Below, in pieces: positions 1 to 9,978 of a stretch of DNA of 64,000 nt (positions within the stretch are counted from its first letter, which is position 1; the number at the start of each line of letters is the position of its first letter). Position numbers and translations under genes: made by a program. Source of the DNA: Terramyces sp. JEL0728 (lineage: Eukaryota > Chytridiomycota > Chytridiomycetes > Rhizophydiales > Terramycetaceae); assembly GCA_027603945.1 (NCBI GenBank), contig JADIIU010000009.1, positions 142,368 through 206,367 of the forward strand, in the 5' to 3' direction. The notes beneath the pieces were generated by a model. It did no database searches and had not been told where the DNA came from. It was given only the letters and a program-made list of their open reading frames with translations.

Positions 1-1
1 A

Positions 2-175
2 ATATTGCTAAATGTTCCAAATGTTGACCCGACTGATGTGAATGATTATTGCATCAAATCAGCAGTGCAGTTCCGACACGACAAAATAGTATCCCTTCTG
101 TTGCAGGACGGAAGGGCGAGGCAGCCCACAACTGCTTCGCTAGGCAGTCTGTTTGACTACCTCTTTGTAATATAA
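2..175 (+). CDS. Ankyrin-repeat-like protein, C-terminal end (partial at left edge)
   Basis: An open frame enters from the left edge and ends at TAA. The 57 residues contain a segment (VNDYCIKSAVQFRHDKIVSL, then LLQDGRARQ) with the helix-turn-helix feel of an ankyrin repeat (x-AVxxxxxxIVxLLLxxGA). The tail after it is short and ends in DYLFVI. Only the last repeat and the C-terminus are visible, so the function of the whole protein cannot be stated. It is convergent with the eS1 gene, with about 70 bp between their stops. The ankyrin assignment is by pattern only. Confidence 0.5.
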   Translation: MLLNVPNVDPTDVNDYCIKSAVQFRHDKIVSLLLQDGRARQPTTASLGSLFDYLFVI

Positions 176-243
176 GTTGGCTAAAAATATATACTGATAA
201 ATTTTTAGATTAAAATGAAAGCTTTTATTTCATTGAAATGCAA

Positions 244-1139
244 TTATACAGATTCCAAAATCTTTGGTTCCTTGTAGTCCTTTCCAACAACAACCTTGGT
301 ACCTTTATCTTCTCCAGATTCTCCGTGAAGTTCCAAAAGTTTACCCAAGTCGAATCTTGGTGCTTTAAGGATCTTTACTTTGCGGACATGAGCATGTTGA
401 AGTGGGTAAATTCCTTGGCATGACTTGGTAATATCAGTTCCGATAACTTCAGCGACAAACTTTTGGACGAGTTCCTTCAAGTCTGAGGTGGAAGCTTCCT
501 TTTGAATAATTTCAAACATCTTTTTACGGATAGCACGGATTTGAGCAGAGGTGGCATAGGTGGTCTTGCGAACTTGGTTCTTGCGTTTTTGGGTGAAGGC
601 AATGGTGAAGACACGGATCAAGTATCCATCGGTGGTTTTGACATCAACGAAAGCTTCGATAAGGGATTGCCATTTCTTGACCATGGAGCGGAGTTTATCG
701 GTGGTAAAGTCCATTCCGTGGAAGTTGGTGAGACAGTTCTTTCCTGAAATTTCTTGAACTTGAAGTCTAATTTTACGGAATTGGTTTTCTGGGTTGTTGC
801 TTAAATCACCCAATGAAACTTCGACAATTCTTCCCTTCAAGAAATCCTTGGAGTTTTCTATATTAACTAACGCTTACTCAAACCAGCAGTGCGGTTGACA
901 AGAGTCTTTCCAACGTTGCGGTTTTCAAAGTATGAAGGGGCTTTGATGTCGTACCAATCTTTACGTTGGAATGGATCAATGCTATCGTTAGACCTGCTAT
1001 TTTGATTCTTGATCCTGAATTCCAGAAATTAACAGGACCAAGTGCAATATTTTACTTACGTCTTCTTCTTGAGACCTTTCTTTCCTTTAGATAAACGCCT
1101 ATTTTAATGATTTAGTTACTTGTTCTTTCCTACAGCCAT
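244..1139 (-). CDS. RPS1: 40S ribosomal protein eS1 (S3a/RPS1), four exons
   Basis: Cytosolic small-subunit ribosomal protein. The spliced start [19 protein letters not shown] and the segment [18 protein letters not shown], then [11 protein letters not shown], are family signatures; the C-terminal exon ends in a basic and acidic tail as usual. The ATG at 1139 is chosen because it begins the canonical N-terminus. Introns restore this sequence at 1099-1119 (21 nt), 982-1059 (78 nt) and 858-877 (20 nt). The 78-nt intron is about four times the local norm and is the longest I mapped. The gene is divergent from spermidine synthase, with about 146 bp between start codons. Identification is near certain; only the intron borders are inferred. 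Confidence 0.95.
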
Positions 1140-1285
1140 GATTAAAGGAGGATGTAAATGTGAAAGAAAAACTGCAGAGGTTTTTTCTTTCCTTCAATTT
1201 TGGGTGTTTTTCATTGGTCGCTGAAAAAATCACCGACTATGGCTGGAATTGTGGCAAGTGGGAAAAGTATTCCTCAAAAAAAATT

Positions 1286-2180
1286 ATGACATCACACCCA
1301 AACATTTCAAACGGCTGGTTCAAGGAAACCACTGCGCTGTGGCCTGGACAGGCAATGACCTTGGAAGTAAAGGAAGTATTGCACCATGAAAAATCAAAAT
1401 ATCAAGATGTGCTTGTCTTCCAGTCTGCAAACCACGGAAACTGTTTGGTTCTCGATGGTGTTATTCAATGTACCGAAAGAGACGAATTTGCATATCAAGA
1501 AATGATTGCCCACATCCCACTAAACGCTCACCCTAACCCAAAGAAAGTGCTTGTTGTTGGAGGAGGCGATGGTGGTGTTTTACGCGAAGTCGTCAAGCAC
1601 GAGTGTGTTGAAGAAGTTACTTTGGTTGAAATTGACGAAGTTGTAGTCAAAGTTGCCAAAAAGTTCTTGCCAGCCATGGCTGCTGGGTTCCAACATCCAA
1701 AAGTTAAAGTTGTTATCGGGGATGGATTTGAATATTTGAAAAACAACGTTGGATCATACGATGTTATTATTACCGATTCCTCAGACCCAGTTGGTCCTGC
1801 TGAAGCCCTGTTTACTGAAAACTTTTATGATTTGATGCGCAAGGCATTGTTGCCAGGAGGCATCATTTGCACCCAAGGTAATGCTTTTTCTAATTGTAGG
1901 TGAATGCCAATGGTTGCATTTGAACCTCATCAAGACTGTTTTGGACAATTCAAAGAAACTCTACCCAGTTGTGGAATACGCTTGGGCTTCTGTCCCAACC
2001 TATCCAAGTGGTCAAATTGGGTTTGTTTTGTGCTGTAACGAAGCTGGAAGAACCTTGAAAGCCCCAGTCAGACAATTCACCAAAGAGTTTGAACGTGCTA
2101 AACTTCGCTATTACAACAGCGATGTTCATACTGCTGCATTCGTCCTCCCGCAATTTGCTCGCAATGTCTTGGACAAATAA
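1286..2180 (+). CDS. SPE3: Spermidine synthase, two exons
   Basis: Transfers an aminopropyl group from decarboxylated S-adenosylmethionine to putrescine in the cytosol. The N-terminus [20 protein letters not shown], the Rossmann motif [15 protein letters not shown], the acidic VEIDE, and the catalytic-loop [13 protein letters not shown] are all present. The ATG at 1286 is preferred because [12 protein letters not shown] matches the usual start; the frame is open further upstream, but only from a GTG. A 22-nt intron at 1878-1899 joins GIICTQ to GECQWLHL, exactly the family sequence. Total length of about 290 residues is normal. Downstream it is convergent with a kinase gene, about 60 bp away. 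Confidence 0.96.
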
Positions 2181-2241
2181 GCTCATTTTTTATTCTAATA
2201 ACACCATATCTACACTTTTTAGTAATTTATTATAGCGATTA

Positions 2242-3516
2242 TCATTTTGGAGTATATTTGGTTTTCGGTTTTGCAGCAGTTCTTTCAACGAATGTCGCAG
2301 TTCTGAACCAGGACGCGATTCTATTTACTTTGGCGGTAAATTTGGCCTTGTTCTGATCAACTGCTTGTGGTTTTGAGCATACAGTCTCTACACTGATATT
2401 TGAGTCAATGTCCATTTTCGGTTGGAACGGTTTGACTTTGTGCTTTGGAATAATAGTCGGAACCTATAATTAACTGTGACAAACCTTGATTGATTTGCCT
2501 GGGTTGCGGTAGATGGTTGTAGCTGGGATTCCATGAGGAGGTAATTTCGATGCGATATCCATAGTAGGAATATATCTCTGTGAATAGCAATTTTCAACAA
2601 TGAACGGATGTTGCAGAGCTTCTGCCGCGGTCCATCTGAGTTTAGGTTCAACAATGAGCAATTTACAAATAAAATCTTTGGCTGAAATTAATCACAGGAA
2701 CCTTTTTCCGAAATGTTATCCCACCACGGTCTATCAAACTGGAATCGACCAGCCATTATTTTTTTGAATAGCTCGGAATTACTGCTATCAAAAAATGGAG
2801 GGTAGCCACATAGCAATATATAAGTAATTACACCTAGTGACCACATATCTACTTGGGGGCCATAACCGCGTTTTTTAAGAATTTCCGGCGCTGGAATTAA
2901 ATTTGTTATACCGACGTATCCAGGAGTGCCACAAGCAGTTTTTAGTATATCCTGATCCTTGAAAATCTTTGAAAGACCGAAATCGCTGATCTTTACTCTT
3001 GGGTTTCTGCTTCTGTCGGACAACAGCAGATTTTCAGGCTTGATTAACCTTTCAATTACTTTTAAATCCCGATGAACTATGCCCATTTCATGCAAGTATT
3101 TGATTGCGCTTAGAATCTTTTGAACGATTGCAGCTGCATCGCGTTCATTGAAGGTTCCCCTTTGCGTGATTTCATCAAACAGCTCTCCTCCAGTAACCCT
3201 ATCTTAGAATATTTGTACAATTCCATAACGAGATATATTTTGCCATTGAATTCAAACATTTCATACAACTGAATTATATTTTCGTGTTTGATCATTTTCA
3301 ATATCCTGACTTCTGTCTCGATCATGTCTTCCTTGCCCTTGCATTTGGACCGATCGATGATCTTTATTGCAAATTGGTGCCCGGTATATCTTTCAATCCC
3401 AACTCGCACTTCAGAAAAAGCACCACTGGCATTAATCTAGCTTACCATCCAATTATTTCTCGAAGTTCATATTTTGCATTAAATATGGATTCGATTGCCT
3501 GTGATTGGTTCTGCAT
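2242..3516 (-). CDS. CaMK-like serine/threonine protein kinase 1, seven exons
   Basis: Spliced product of about 380 residues with a full kinase domain: glycine loop GCGAFSEVRVG, VAIK-type lysine in FAIKIIDRSK, catalytic HRDLKPENLLLS, DFGLSK, GYVAPEIL, and WSLGVITYILLCGYPPFF, which is typical of the CAMK group (CaMKI/PSKH-like). A basic tail follows, with KVNRIASWFRTATF shared with the paralogue at 4892-6190. Introns at 3426-3445, 3199-3218, 3039-3059, 2891-2911, 2682-2701 and 2464-2484 (20-21 nt each) are needed to restore these motifs. The start at 3516 gives a short leader before the domain. I see no obvious calmodulin-binding helix, but the C-terminal basic stretch could serve. The substrate is unknown. 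Confidence 0.88.
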
Positions 3517-3684
3517 ATTTAGAGAAGTGGATGGAAATAGTTTTATTTTATTTTCCTTGCAAATCCATGATACTGACCCTGCTCGCTCTTTGTTGACAGG
3601 ATGCAATACGACCAAACAAACCACTCCACCCCAAAAATCCTCACATCATGTGCATTAGATCGTAATAACCAGAGGCGATGATAT

Positions 3685-4847
3685 TTATTTGTAAAAGTGC
3701 ACAGTATTTGGCCCGGCGGAAATTTGAGATTTATACAATGATTTGGAATCTGATATCTCTCCACTGATAACTCCATATGGTTTATGAATGCTCTTTCCAA
3801 ATACAGAGACAAGCACTCCTCCGACAACACTTTCTACATCATAAAACCCTTCGAAACCAAACTAACGTTATCTTGATTTACCACGCGATTATCTATCACC
3901 CCAGCATCGCAATACACATACGTGTCACTATTTCCACCCTTATATCCAGGCACAAGATCCAAGTCGATGTTTCCTGCGTCACTCCTCACTAAAAGCTCGT
4001 CATACTCTGCTATGCGACCAGTAATTAATCCTGCGTTTGATTGAACCTCTGCACTTCCGTAACGTGAATCTACAAAGTCCAGTGTGATATTTATTGGCCC
4101 CGCACTCGTTCGAGCGTATAGTGACGAACTGGCAATGAGATTGTGCAGGGTGAGATTACCCGAATCCACATTAAAATAGAACAGATCCGAGAAGGCATTC
4201 CACGTTAAAAAACCGTTACTTTTACCATAATGTCTCCTTGTAGTATCCTTGCCTCAACCATTCTTGTTCCTTTTCCAGCAACATTGTAAAATAAAGATCC
4301 GTTGTCTCCATCCATATTAAAATCGTACTCGTGATCCTTTGGAAACTTCAAATTGACAAGGAGCAACTGCTTGGGGTTGGTTGGCTTTTTGAATGACTGC
4401 AGACTAAAAAAATATCGTCCATTCCTGACCGTTTGACTAGTTACTGATAAATTACCTTATTTTCAAGTTGTTTGCCCCTATCAATTCTAGTGATTGAATC
4501 AAATAGTCCATCTTTATACCAGAACCCTCCCATTCTTCCACTGCAATAGCACATTTAATATCTCCCGTACAAGTGACGACAACTTGATCAATTTCAAAAT
4601 CAATTACAGATTGCATTTGGGCTAGATTGTACAAAGACAGATTCATGTTGGGGAATTCCGGTATCCTCCCCTGCTGTGGAGGATTAAATATTGTCGTTGG
4701 AACCGTGTATTGAACAGAGGGTTTGGTGAAATAAATCGTCAGAGCAATGGCGGCTGTAACTGCCATACCAACTACGTATATAAAATTATATCTTTTCGGT
4801 CCAGATCGACTGGGTTGACTCACCAGTGGTTGAGATTCATCCATCAA
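3685..4847 (-). CDS. Type II membrane protein with beta-helical (DUF4097/adhesin-like) ectodomain
   Basis: The N-terminus is cytoplasmic-looking (MMDESQPLVSQPSRSGPKR), then one membrane segment (YNFIYVVGMAVTAAIALTIY), then about 300 outside residues. The outer part has short repeats of the form SxAGxIxxxV (RTSAGPINITL, SNAGLITGRI, RSDAGNIDLDL, CDAGVIDNRV, GVISGEI), as in bacterial and fungal DUF4097-type beta-solenoids. Introns at 4437-4455 (19 nt) and 3862-3881 (20 nt) are well supported by frame. A third, about 35 nt near 4250-4285 and starting GTT, is needed between them and is less certain. It lies between two paralogous kinases on the same strand. The function is unknown; surface or wall contact is a guess from topology. 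Confidence 0.6.
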
Positions 4848-4891
4848 AAAGTTAAAATTGAAAATCGTCTTTATTACTTGTGCAACTACGC

Positions 4892-6190
4892 TTATTTTCT
4901 TTTTCTATCTGATATCGTTGCAGTGCGTAGCCAGGATGCTAGTCTATTAACCTTGTTTGAGAAGCGCTTGCTTGCAGAAGGTTCTCTAATCGCAGCTTTT
5001 GAAGAGAGTACTTCAGTGGATCGTGTGCAAACAGTTTCGTTACTCGCAACTGCTGCATCGTCTTTAGGCTTGCTTTCCAGTGGTTTTGGTTCAGGAATTC
5101 TTTCGACTTCTCTTGGTTGCTAATGTTAAATATTCTCTTACTGGAATTGGTGCAGCTCTAGGGATTGGCTCGGATTTCGGTGCAGCATTTGAAGCAGCTT
5201 CCTTGGCAGAGTTGGTGGAAGCGGTATTTTTTGAAGACTTTGAAGAGTCGACAGCCGATTGTCTTGGTGAAATTGTAAGAGAAACTGGCACTACTGGAAC
5301 TGGAGTAGCAACAGATTCGCCACAGTGATAGACAATGAATGGATGGTTTAGAGCCTCCTTTGCAGTATATCTCTTCTTAATATCGACAACTAGTAATCTA
5401 CGAACGAAATCCTTTGCTCTTTCAGAAATATGGTCCCACCATGGATGGTCAAATTGGTATTTACCAGCCATGATTTTCTTGAATAGCTCAGCATTCTTTT
5501 GGTCAAAGAAAGGGGGATATCCGCACAAGAGGATGTAGGTGATGACGCCTAAACTCCACAGGTCAACTTGGTTGCCGTAGCCTTGTCTTTTCAAAACTTC
5601 AGGAGCTTGCGATTAAACCCAGTCTTACCGACATATCCAGGAGTGCCGCATGCAGTTTTCATTACTTCTACTTCATTAAAGATCTTTGACAGGCCAAAGT
5701 CACTTATCTTGATTTCTGCTCTATTTGATTTTTCAGAAAGCAGGAGATTTTCAGGCTTTAGGTCTCTGTGGACAATTCCATTATCGTGCAGGTAGTTGAT
5801 AGCAAGGAGGATCTTTTTGACGAACTCTGCAGTTTCTTTTTCTTGGAAACAGCCGCGACCAACGATGAGATCAAATAATTCTCCTCCAGTAACACTATTG
5901 TTAATTTTACTTACAGTTCCATTACCAGGTAAATTTTCCCTTCAAACTCATACATTTCATATAATTTAACAATATTTGGATGGTCTATTCTCTGCAAAAT
6001 CTTCACTTCTGTCTCGATCATGTCTTCCTTTCCCTTGCATTTGGTTCTATCGATAATTTTGATTGCAAAGTGAACGCCAGTCTTTTTTTCGATGCCAAGC
6101 TTAACTTCAGAGAATGCCCCACTACGTTAGTTTTACTTACGTTCCTAGTTGGTGTTGCAGCTCATACTTTTCATTAAATGCTTGCTGCAT
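4892..6190 (-). CDS. CaMK-like serine/threonine protein kinase 2, five exons
   Basis: Paralogue of the kinase at 2242-3516. Spliced motifs are LGTGAFSEVKLG, FAIKIIDRTK, HRDLKPENLLLS, SDFGLSK, GYVAPEVLKRQ and WSLGVITYILLCGYPPFF. A Ser/Ala/Pro-rich linker follows (about 90 residues), then the shared C-terminal basic motif KVNRLASWLRTAT. Introns are at 6122-6140 (19 nt), 5895-5914, 5606-5628 and 5119-5140. Three of them sit at the same codons as in kinase 1 (glycine loop, MEL/VTGG, GYV/APE), so they predate the duplication. Kinase 2 lacks two catalytic-domain introns that kinase 1 has. The ATG at 6190 (MQQAFNEKYELQ) aligns with the kinase 1 start. The role is unassigned beyond CAMK-group kinase. 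Confidence 0.88.
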
Positions 6191-6499
6191 GAATAATTTT
6201 CTAATACTTGAAATGGGTCTTTCGCTTTATAAGCAACATCCATGGAGAACAGGAACAATGGCGAATTATTTTCTCATTTTGGTCCCTCGTCAAATCCCCC
6301 ATATAATCGCCATTGTTCAGGACAAAATTTGCACTCATTGGGTCCTTATCGTATGACTAACCGGCCTGCACCGCGTATTTCATTAATTCTGTTTTGGTTT
6401 GGTTTTGCTTTCAGATTATTCATAGTTATTAATGTTGATCATGTGTTGCGCCGTATTTAGCTGATCGTGGGGTGATAGTTTTTTAATTTCCAAACGAAA
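6191..6499. promoter_or_regulatory. Divergent intergenic region with a 12-bp inverted repeat
   Basis: This 309-bp stretch separates the start codons of kinase 2 (-) and homogentisate dioxygenase (+). No convincing coding frame starts here. It contains the perfect inverted repeat GAACAATGGCGA (6253-6264) and TCGCCATTGTTC (6307-6318), separated by 42 bp, with AT-rich flanks. It could be a paired protein-binding site for the divergent promoters; that is inference from position and symmetry. Confidence 0.35.
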
Positions 6500-7954
6500 A
6501 TGAAGTACAACTCTGGATTCGGGAGCCATTTCGCAACAGAATGTCTTGAAGGTGCATTACCAGTAGGTAGGGGTGGACTAACAAAGGCCAAAACTCTCCT
6601 CAACAATGCCCATACGGATTGTACGCAGAGCAGCTTTCTGGTACTGCATTTACAGTTCCAAGACATGACAATCAGCGCAGGTGTTTCGCTTTAACCGTAG
6701 TTGGCTATACAGGATCAGACCATGCGTAATGCATTCTCCCTTCAAAAGGATTGAATCCTCAAACCTTACTCGTCAATTTGGCGTTGAAAATGATCATGAC
6801 CCTAGCGCAGAATGCCACGCTACTCCAAACCAATTACGCTGGTCTCCATTTGAGATCCCTACTGATAAGGTGGATTTTGTTCAAGGACTTCACACAGTTT
6901 GTGGGCAAGGAAGTCCATCATCAAGGAACGGTTTAGCTATTCATGTATACGCCTGCAATACTGGTATGAAAAAGAAGGCATTCTACAATTCCGACGGTGA
7001 TTTGCTCATTGTTCCTCAAGATGGAGCTTTTATTTGCAAGACTGAGCTGGGAATTTTGGAAGTAAAACCAGGTGAAATTGTTGTTATTCCTGTAAGATCT
7101 TTCTAACGATAGCGAGGGTACATTTGCATTAATTAGAATCCGATTTGCAATTGACTTTGAGGACGGGCCAAGAAGAGGGTATGTTTGTGAAATCTATGAC
7201 CGTCATTTTGAAATTCCTGATTTAGGACCAATCGGAGCAAACGGATTAGCAAACCCAAGGGACTTTTTGTATCCAGTTGCAGCTTATGAAGATATTGAAG
7301 ATACCTATAAAATTGTAAACAAGTATCAGGGCCATCTATTCGTAGCGCAACAAGTATTTTACAGTTAATGCAGGGACACTCTCCATTTGATGTTGTAGCA
7401 TGGCACGGAAATTACGCACCATTCAAGTACGACTTGTCTCGTTTCAACGCAATGAATACAGTAACATTTGATCATCCTGATCCATCCATCTTTACTGTGC
7501 TAACTGTAAAGTCAGGAAACCCTGGAGTTGCGTTGCTCGACTTTGTAATCTTCCCACCTCGCTGGATGGTGCATATTTCTAATATTAGGTTGCTGAAAAC
7601 ACATTCAGACCGCCGTACTATCACCGAAACTGCATGTCTGAATTCATGGGGCTGATTTCTGGTGGATATGATGCAAAGAAGGAAGGGTTTGTCCCTGGTG
7701 GAGCCAGTTTGCATTCCACAATGACAGCACATGGCCCTGATGCCGAAGTTTTCGAAGCTGCATCCAACGAAGAATTGAAACCACTCAAGTTAAGACCAGA
7801 CGGACTCGCCTTCATGTTTGAATCTTATTTAATGCTCTCTGTCAGCAAATGGGCTCTCGAAAAATCTGAAAACTCTGGCGGTAAAGTTCTCCAGGAAGAC
7901 TACTACAAATGCTGGCAAGGACTCAAGAAGCACTTTAACCCTGCAAAGAAATAA
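6500..7954 (+). CDS. HGD: Homogentisate 1,2-dioxygenase, seven exons including a 5-nt exon
   Basis: Ring-opening iron dioxygenase of tyrosine/phenylalanine catabolism; it makes maleylacetoacetate. Start [46 protein letters not shown] and [16 protein letters not shown] carry the family signature and the iron-binding His/Glu region. Introns are 6567-6586, 6681-6700, 7092-7112 (21 nt), 7118-7136 (19 nt), 7354-7373 and 7569-7588. The pair at 7092-7136 encloses the exon CGAGG (7113-7117), which restores P-R-G-I-R-F, the expected sequence. About 440 residues, normal length. No other tyrosine-degradation gene is adjacent. Confidence 0.95.
7113..7117 (+). other. HGD: Five-nucleotide coding exon of the HGD gene
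   Basis: CCT is followed by a 21-nt GT-AG intron, then CGAGG, then a 19-nt GT-AG intron, then AATCCG. Joined, these read CCT CGA GGA ATC CGA, that is PRGIRF, matching the conserved RGIRF of homogentisate dioxygenases. Removing the region as one intron, or removing only one of the two, gives a stop or the wrong residues. Both introns carry the local consensus (GTA start; CTAAC or TTAAT near the end). Confidence 0.8.
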
Positions 7955-7989
7955 ATCCTATGTGTTTTTATTAAGTGAATTATCTGGTA

Positions 7990-8283
7990 TTAATCTTTAA
8001 CGTTCTTTGGCCAGTCTATAGGTAGCAGTCCATCCTTTTTCCAGCCATGTACCATAATTACAATTACAAACGACAGCGGAACATGCTTGATAAACTTCCT
8101 GCCGCTGACCATAAGTTCGTATATAGCATCGAAATGACACTCTTCCACATCCTGCAATAGCGGATTTTCTTTATAAGCGTCCATAGAACTCTTGTTTGGA
8201 CTGTATGGTATATTATTTTTCGTAAATTCTTTTCTCTGCTCTTCCCAATGTGATAGACCTACTTCCTTTCTGTCCTCCGCCAT
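7990..8283 (-). CDS. Small Gag1-like clamp (DUF4050-type) protein
   Basis: A 97-residue intronless protein. The core FDAIYELMVSGRKFIKHVPL followed by SFVIVIMVHGWKKDGLLP resembles the fungal Gag1-like clamp/DUF4050 domain (xIYxxLVxxxxxxxPIPLxxMxxxLxxGWxxDG). It has an N-terminal WEEQRKEF stretch and no signal peptide or membrane span. The ATG at 8283 begins a compact soluble protein. The biochemical role of the family is poorly known. It lies convergent with HGD, with 35 bp between stops. Confidence 0.55.
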   Translation of the reverse strand: MAEDRKEVGLSHWEEQRKEFTKNNIPYSPNKSSMDAYKENPLLQDVEECHFDAIYELMVSGRKFIKHVPLSFVIVIMVHGWKKDGLLPIDWPKNVKD

Positions 8284-8513
8284 CAGATTTGGTAAAAATT
8301 TGAAAAGCTAAAATAGGTTTCGTGTGACCAGATTGCAAAATCAACATTTACTGTAACGAGATAATTGTGCGGTGAGCTGGTTTATGCGGATGTAATTCAT
8401 GGATTCCAGCATATCGCTAGAGAACAGCGGGCATTCTAATGTGGATGCGAGTATTAGCATTCACATTATCTTTGGACACACGTCAAATCACAAATAGAAT
8501 ATATTGTATGTAT

Positions 8514-8825
8514 TTAAAAGTTGAAGAAAGTCAAGCCATGTTCATGGGCCTTCTTCTTGTCGATCCAGTCCATGCCTTTGGTTTCAACCAACTTGTCCAA
8601 CTCAGCACCCAAGAAACCAGCAAAGAGCTCCTTGGCAAGCGCATGGGATTGTGGTTTGCCCTGAGCGGCACAGTGCTGTTCGTACAAACGAGCAGCTTCA
8701 AACGCAGCAGCACCAGCAACTACTTCGTGGGTAAGGGAAGCTTTGTGGTGTGGTTCGAATTCGTTGGTTCCGTAAACCATAGCATTGTTGTTTTGGTGGC
8801 CAGACAAGAAATCGAGTAATCCCAT
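8514..8825 (-). CDS. CipC-like antibiotic/stress-response protein (DUF3759)
   Basis: A 103-residue soluble protein reading MGLLDFLSGHQNNN, then HKASLTHEVVAGAAAFEAAR, KPQSHALAKELFAGFLGAEL, and DKLVETKGMDWIDKKKAHEH. This is the fungal CipC/DUF3759 layout (HHKASxxHELIAGAAxFEAxKA, ending in D and K/H-rich). CipC was described in Aspergillus as induced by concanamycin; its mechanism is unknown. It is intronless and its codon use looks biased as in abundant proteins. About 280 bp of non-coding DNA follows upstream. Confidence 0.85.
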   Translation of the reverse strand: MGLLDFLSGHQNNNAMVYGTNEFEPHHKASLTHEVVAGAAAFEAARLYEQHCAAQGKPQSHALAKELFAGFLGAELDKLVETKGMDWIDKKKAHEHGLTFFNF

Positions 8826-9105
8826 TTTTTGGTTGGATTGCTGGAATATTCCGCGAATTTATATGCAACCTGACACGGTGGCTGTGAGCTAAATCAACCC
8901 CCCAGGGGTAAAGCAAACCAACCAAATGGAAAATAACAGAAATAAGGAGCACAGTAAATCAAACGCCTATTGCAAACCAGTCGCATTAGCGAAACAAAGC
9001 AGCTGGTCGTTTAGCGCAGCTGGAAAAACGACAGATGGACGGTTCAGTACTAATTCTGTTATTTGGTGATTGTTCCCAACACGTTTCAATTATACAATGG
9101 CTTTA

Positions 9106-9891
9106 TTATACTAAACAGAGCGCCATTAATAACCAGACAGGGCTAATCTTGACAGCACTACTTTGAAACATGAATTCTAGACCCTCTTGGAATGTAGAGT
9201 GCGGACTACAGATTCCAAGTGTATCCATTGTCACATCTGGATGGGATTGAGTTACAACGTTGGCATTTGCAGCGTTATCATCAAAGATTCCATTGCAGCC
9301 GCCTGCAGTTGAATAGCTAGTTCCTGATTTGTCAAGGAAAAAGTAGTATGTAGATCCAGGATTAAGCGAGCAGCTATCAAAGCTGACAGAAATAGATGTA
9401 GCAGAGTTGGTCAGGTCTCTTTTACGGAAATCTGGTTGGTAGTCGGCATAGTGCAAATCATTAGCGTGAATGAATTTAGCTTGGTTTTTAGATGATTTGG
9501 ACTGCAGATTAGAATCAATATTTCCCGAGTAGCTGCACATTATTGAAACGGTTGCTCCAGTGGAGGTCGAGTCCATTACCTTTCCCCGAACGATAGTACT
9601 TGCGCAATTCGAAAAACAACCGATATCGCTTTGTTGGCAATTATTGCAAGAACTTGATTTCTGCTTTGAGGGTGACTTACCAGCGAAATACTGTCCTTTG
9701 AGATACGATCCTGGGGTTTGGGCTTGTGGTTCTTGAGGTTCGTCTTCATAGTTATTCGACAGCCGCATTGGTTCGAAATGGTCGTCAGCTCCTTCCAAGT
9801 CCATTAAACCCTTGAATATAGCGAAAATTTCTGGATCTTGCTCCCCAGTGTATGTTGCAGATAATAGCGCTACCAGGAAGAATAGTTTCAT
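9106..9891 (-). CDS. Secreted, probably GPI-anchored protein with a Cys-rich segment
   Basis: The 261-residue product opens with a signal peptide (MKLFFLVALLSATYTG) and ends in a hydrophobic tail (ISPVWLLMALCLV) suited to GPI attachment. Between them are an acidic stretch, a short cysteine-rich block (CNNCQQSDIGCFSNCAS) and a beta-rich domain (KVMDSTSTGATVSIMCSYSG; ISVSFDSCSLNPGSTYYFFL). No family is recognised. A GT..AG string at 9661-9680 mimics an intron, but removing it brings a stop, so the gene is read as intronless. A TATTTAAA box lies about 25 bp upstream of the ATG. Probably a wall or surface protein. Confidence 0.7.
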   Translation of the reverse strand: MKLFFLVALLSATYTGEQDPEIFAIFKGLMDLEGADDHFEPMRLSNNYEDEPQEPQAQTPGSYLKGQYFAGKSPSKQKSSSCNNCQQSDIGCFSNCASTIVRGKVMDSTSTGATVSIMCSYSGNIDSNLQSKSSKNQAKFIHANDLHYADYQPDFRKRDLTNSATSISVSFDSCSLNPGSTYYFFLDKSGTSYSTAGGCNGIFDDNAANANVVTQSHPDVTMDTLGICSPHSTFQEGLEFMFQSSAVKISPVWLLMALCLV

Positions 9892-9978
9892 GGCTGTTTT
9901 TGTGTGGGTATCGAGTATTTAAAGAAACAAAAATGAAGGCTGGTGAAAAACTCTGCCGAATTCTGACACACAATTTTA

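Noticed and set aside
1144..1165. Shine-Dalgarno-like AAAGGAGG followed by GTG, suggesting a bacterial start
   Set aside because: The gene is eukaryotic, contains a GT-AG intron, and the canonical spermidine synthase N-terminus begins at the ATG at 1286.
3543..3830. Alternative minus-strand frame continuing from the DUF4097-like protein
   Set aside because: A 20-nt intron at 3862-3881 gives a better C-terminus that continues the repeat pattern (GVISGEI) and stops at 3685.
9661..9680. A 20-nt GT..AG string that looks like an intron inside the secreted protein at 9106-9891
   Set aside because: Removing it causes an early stop; it also lacks the TAAY branch motif seen in the real introns.
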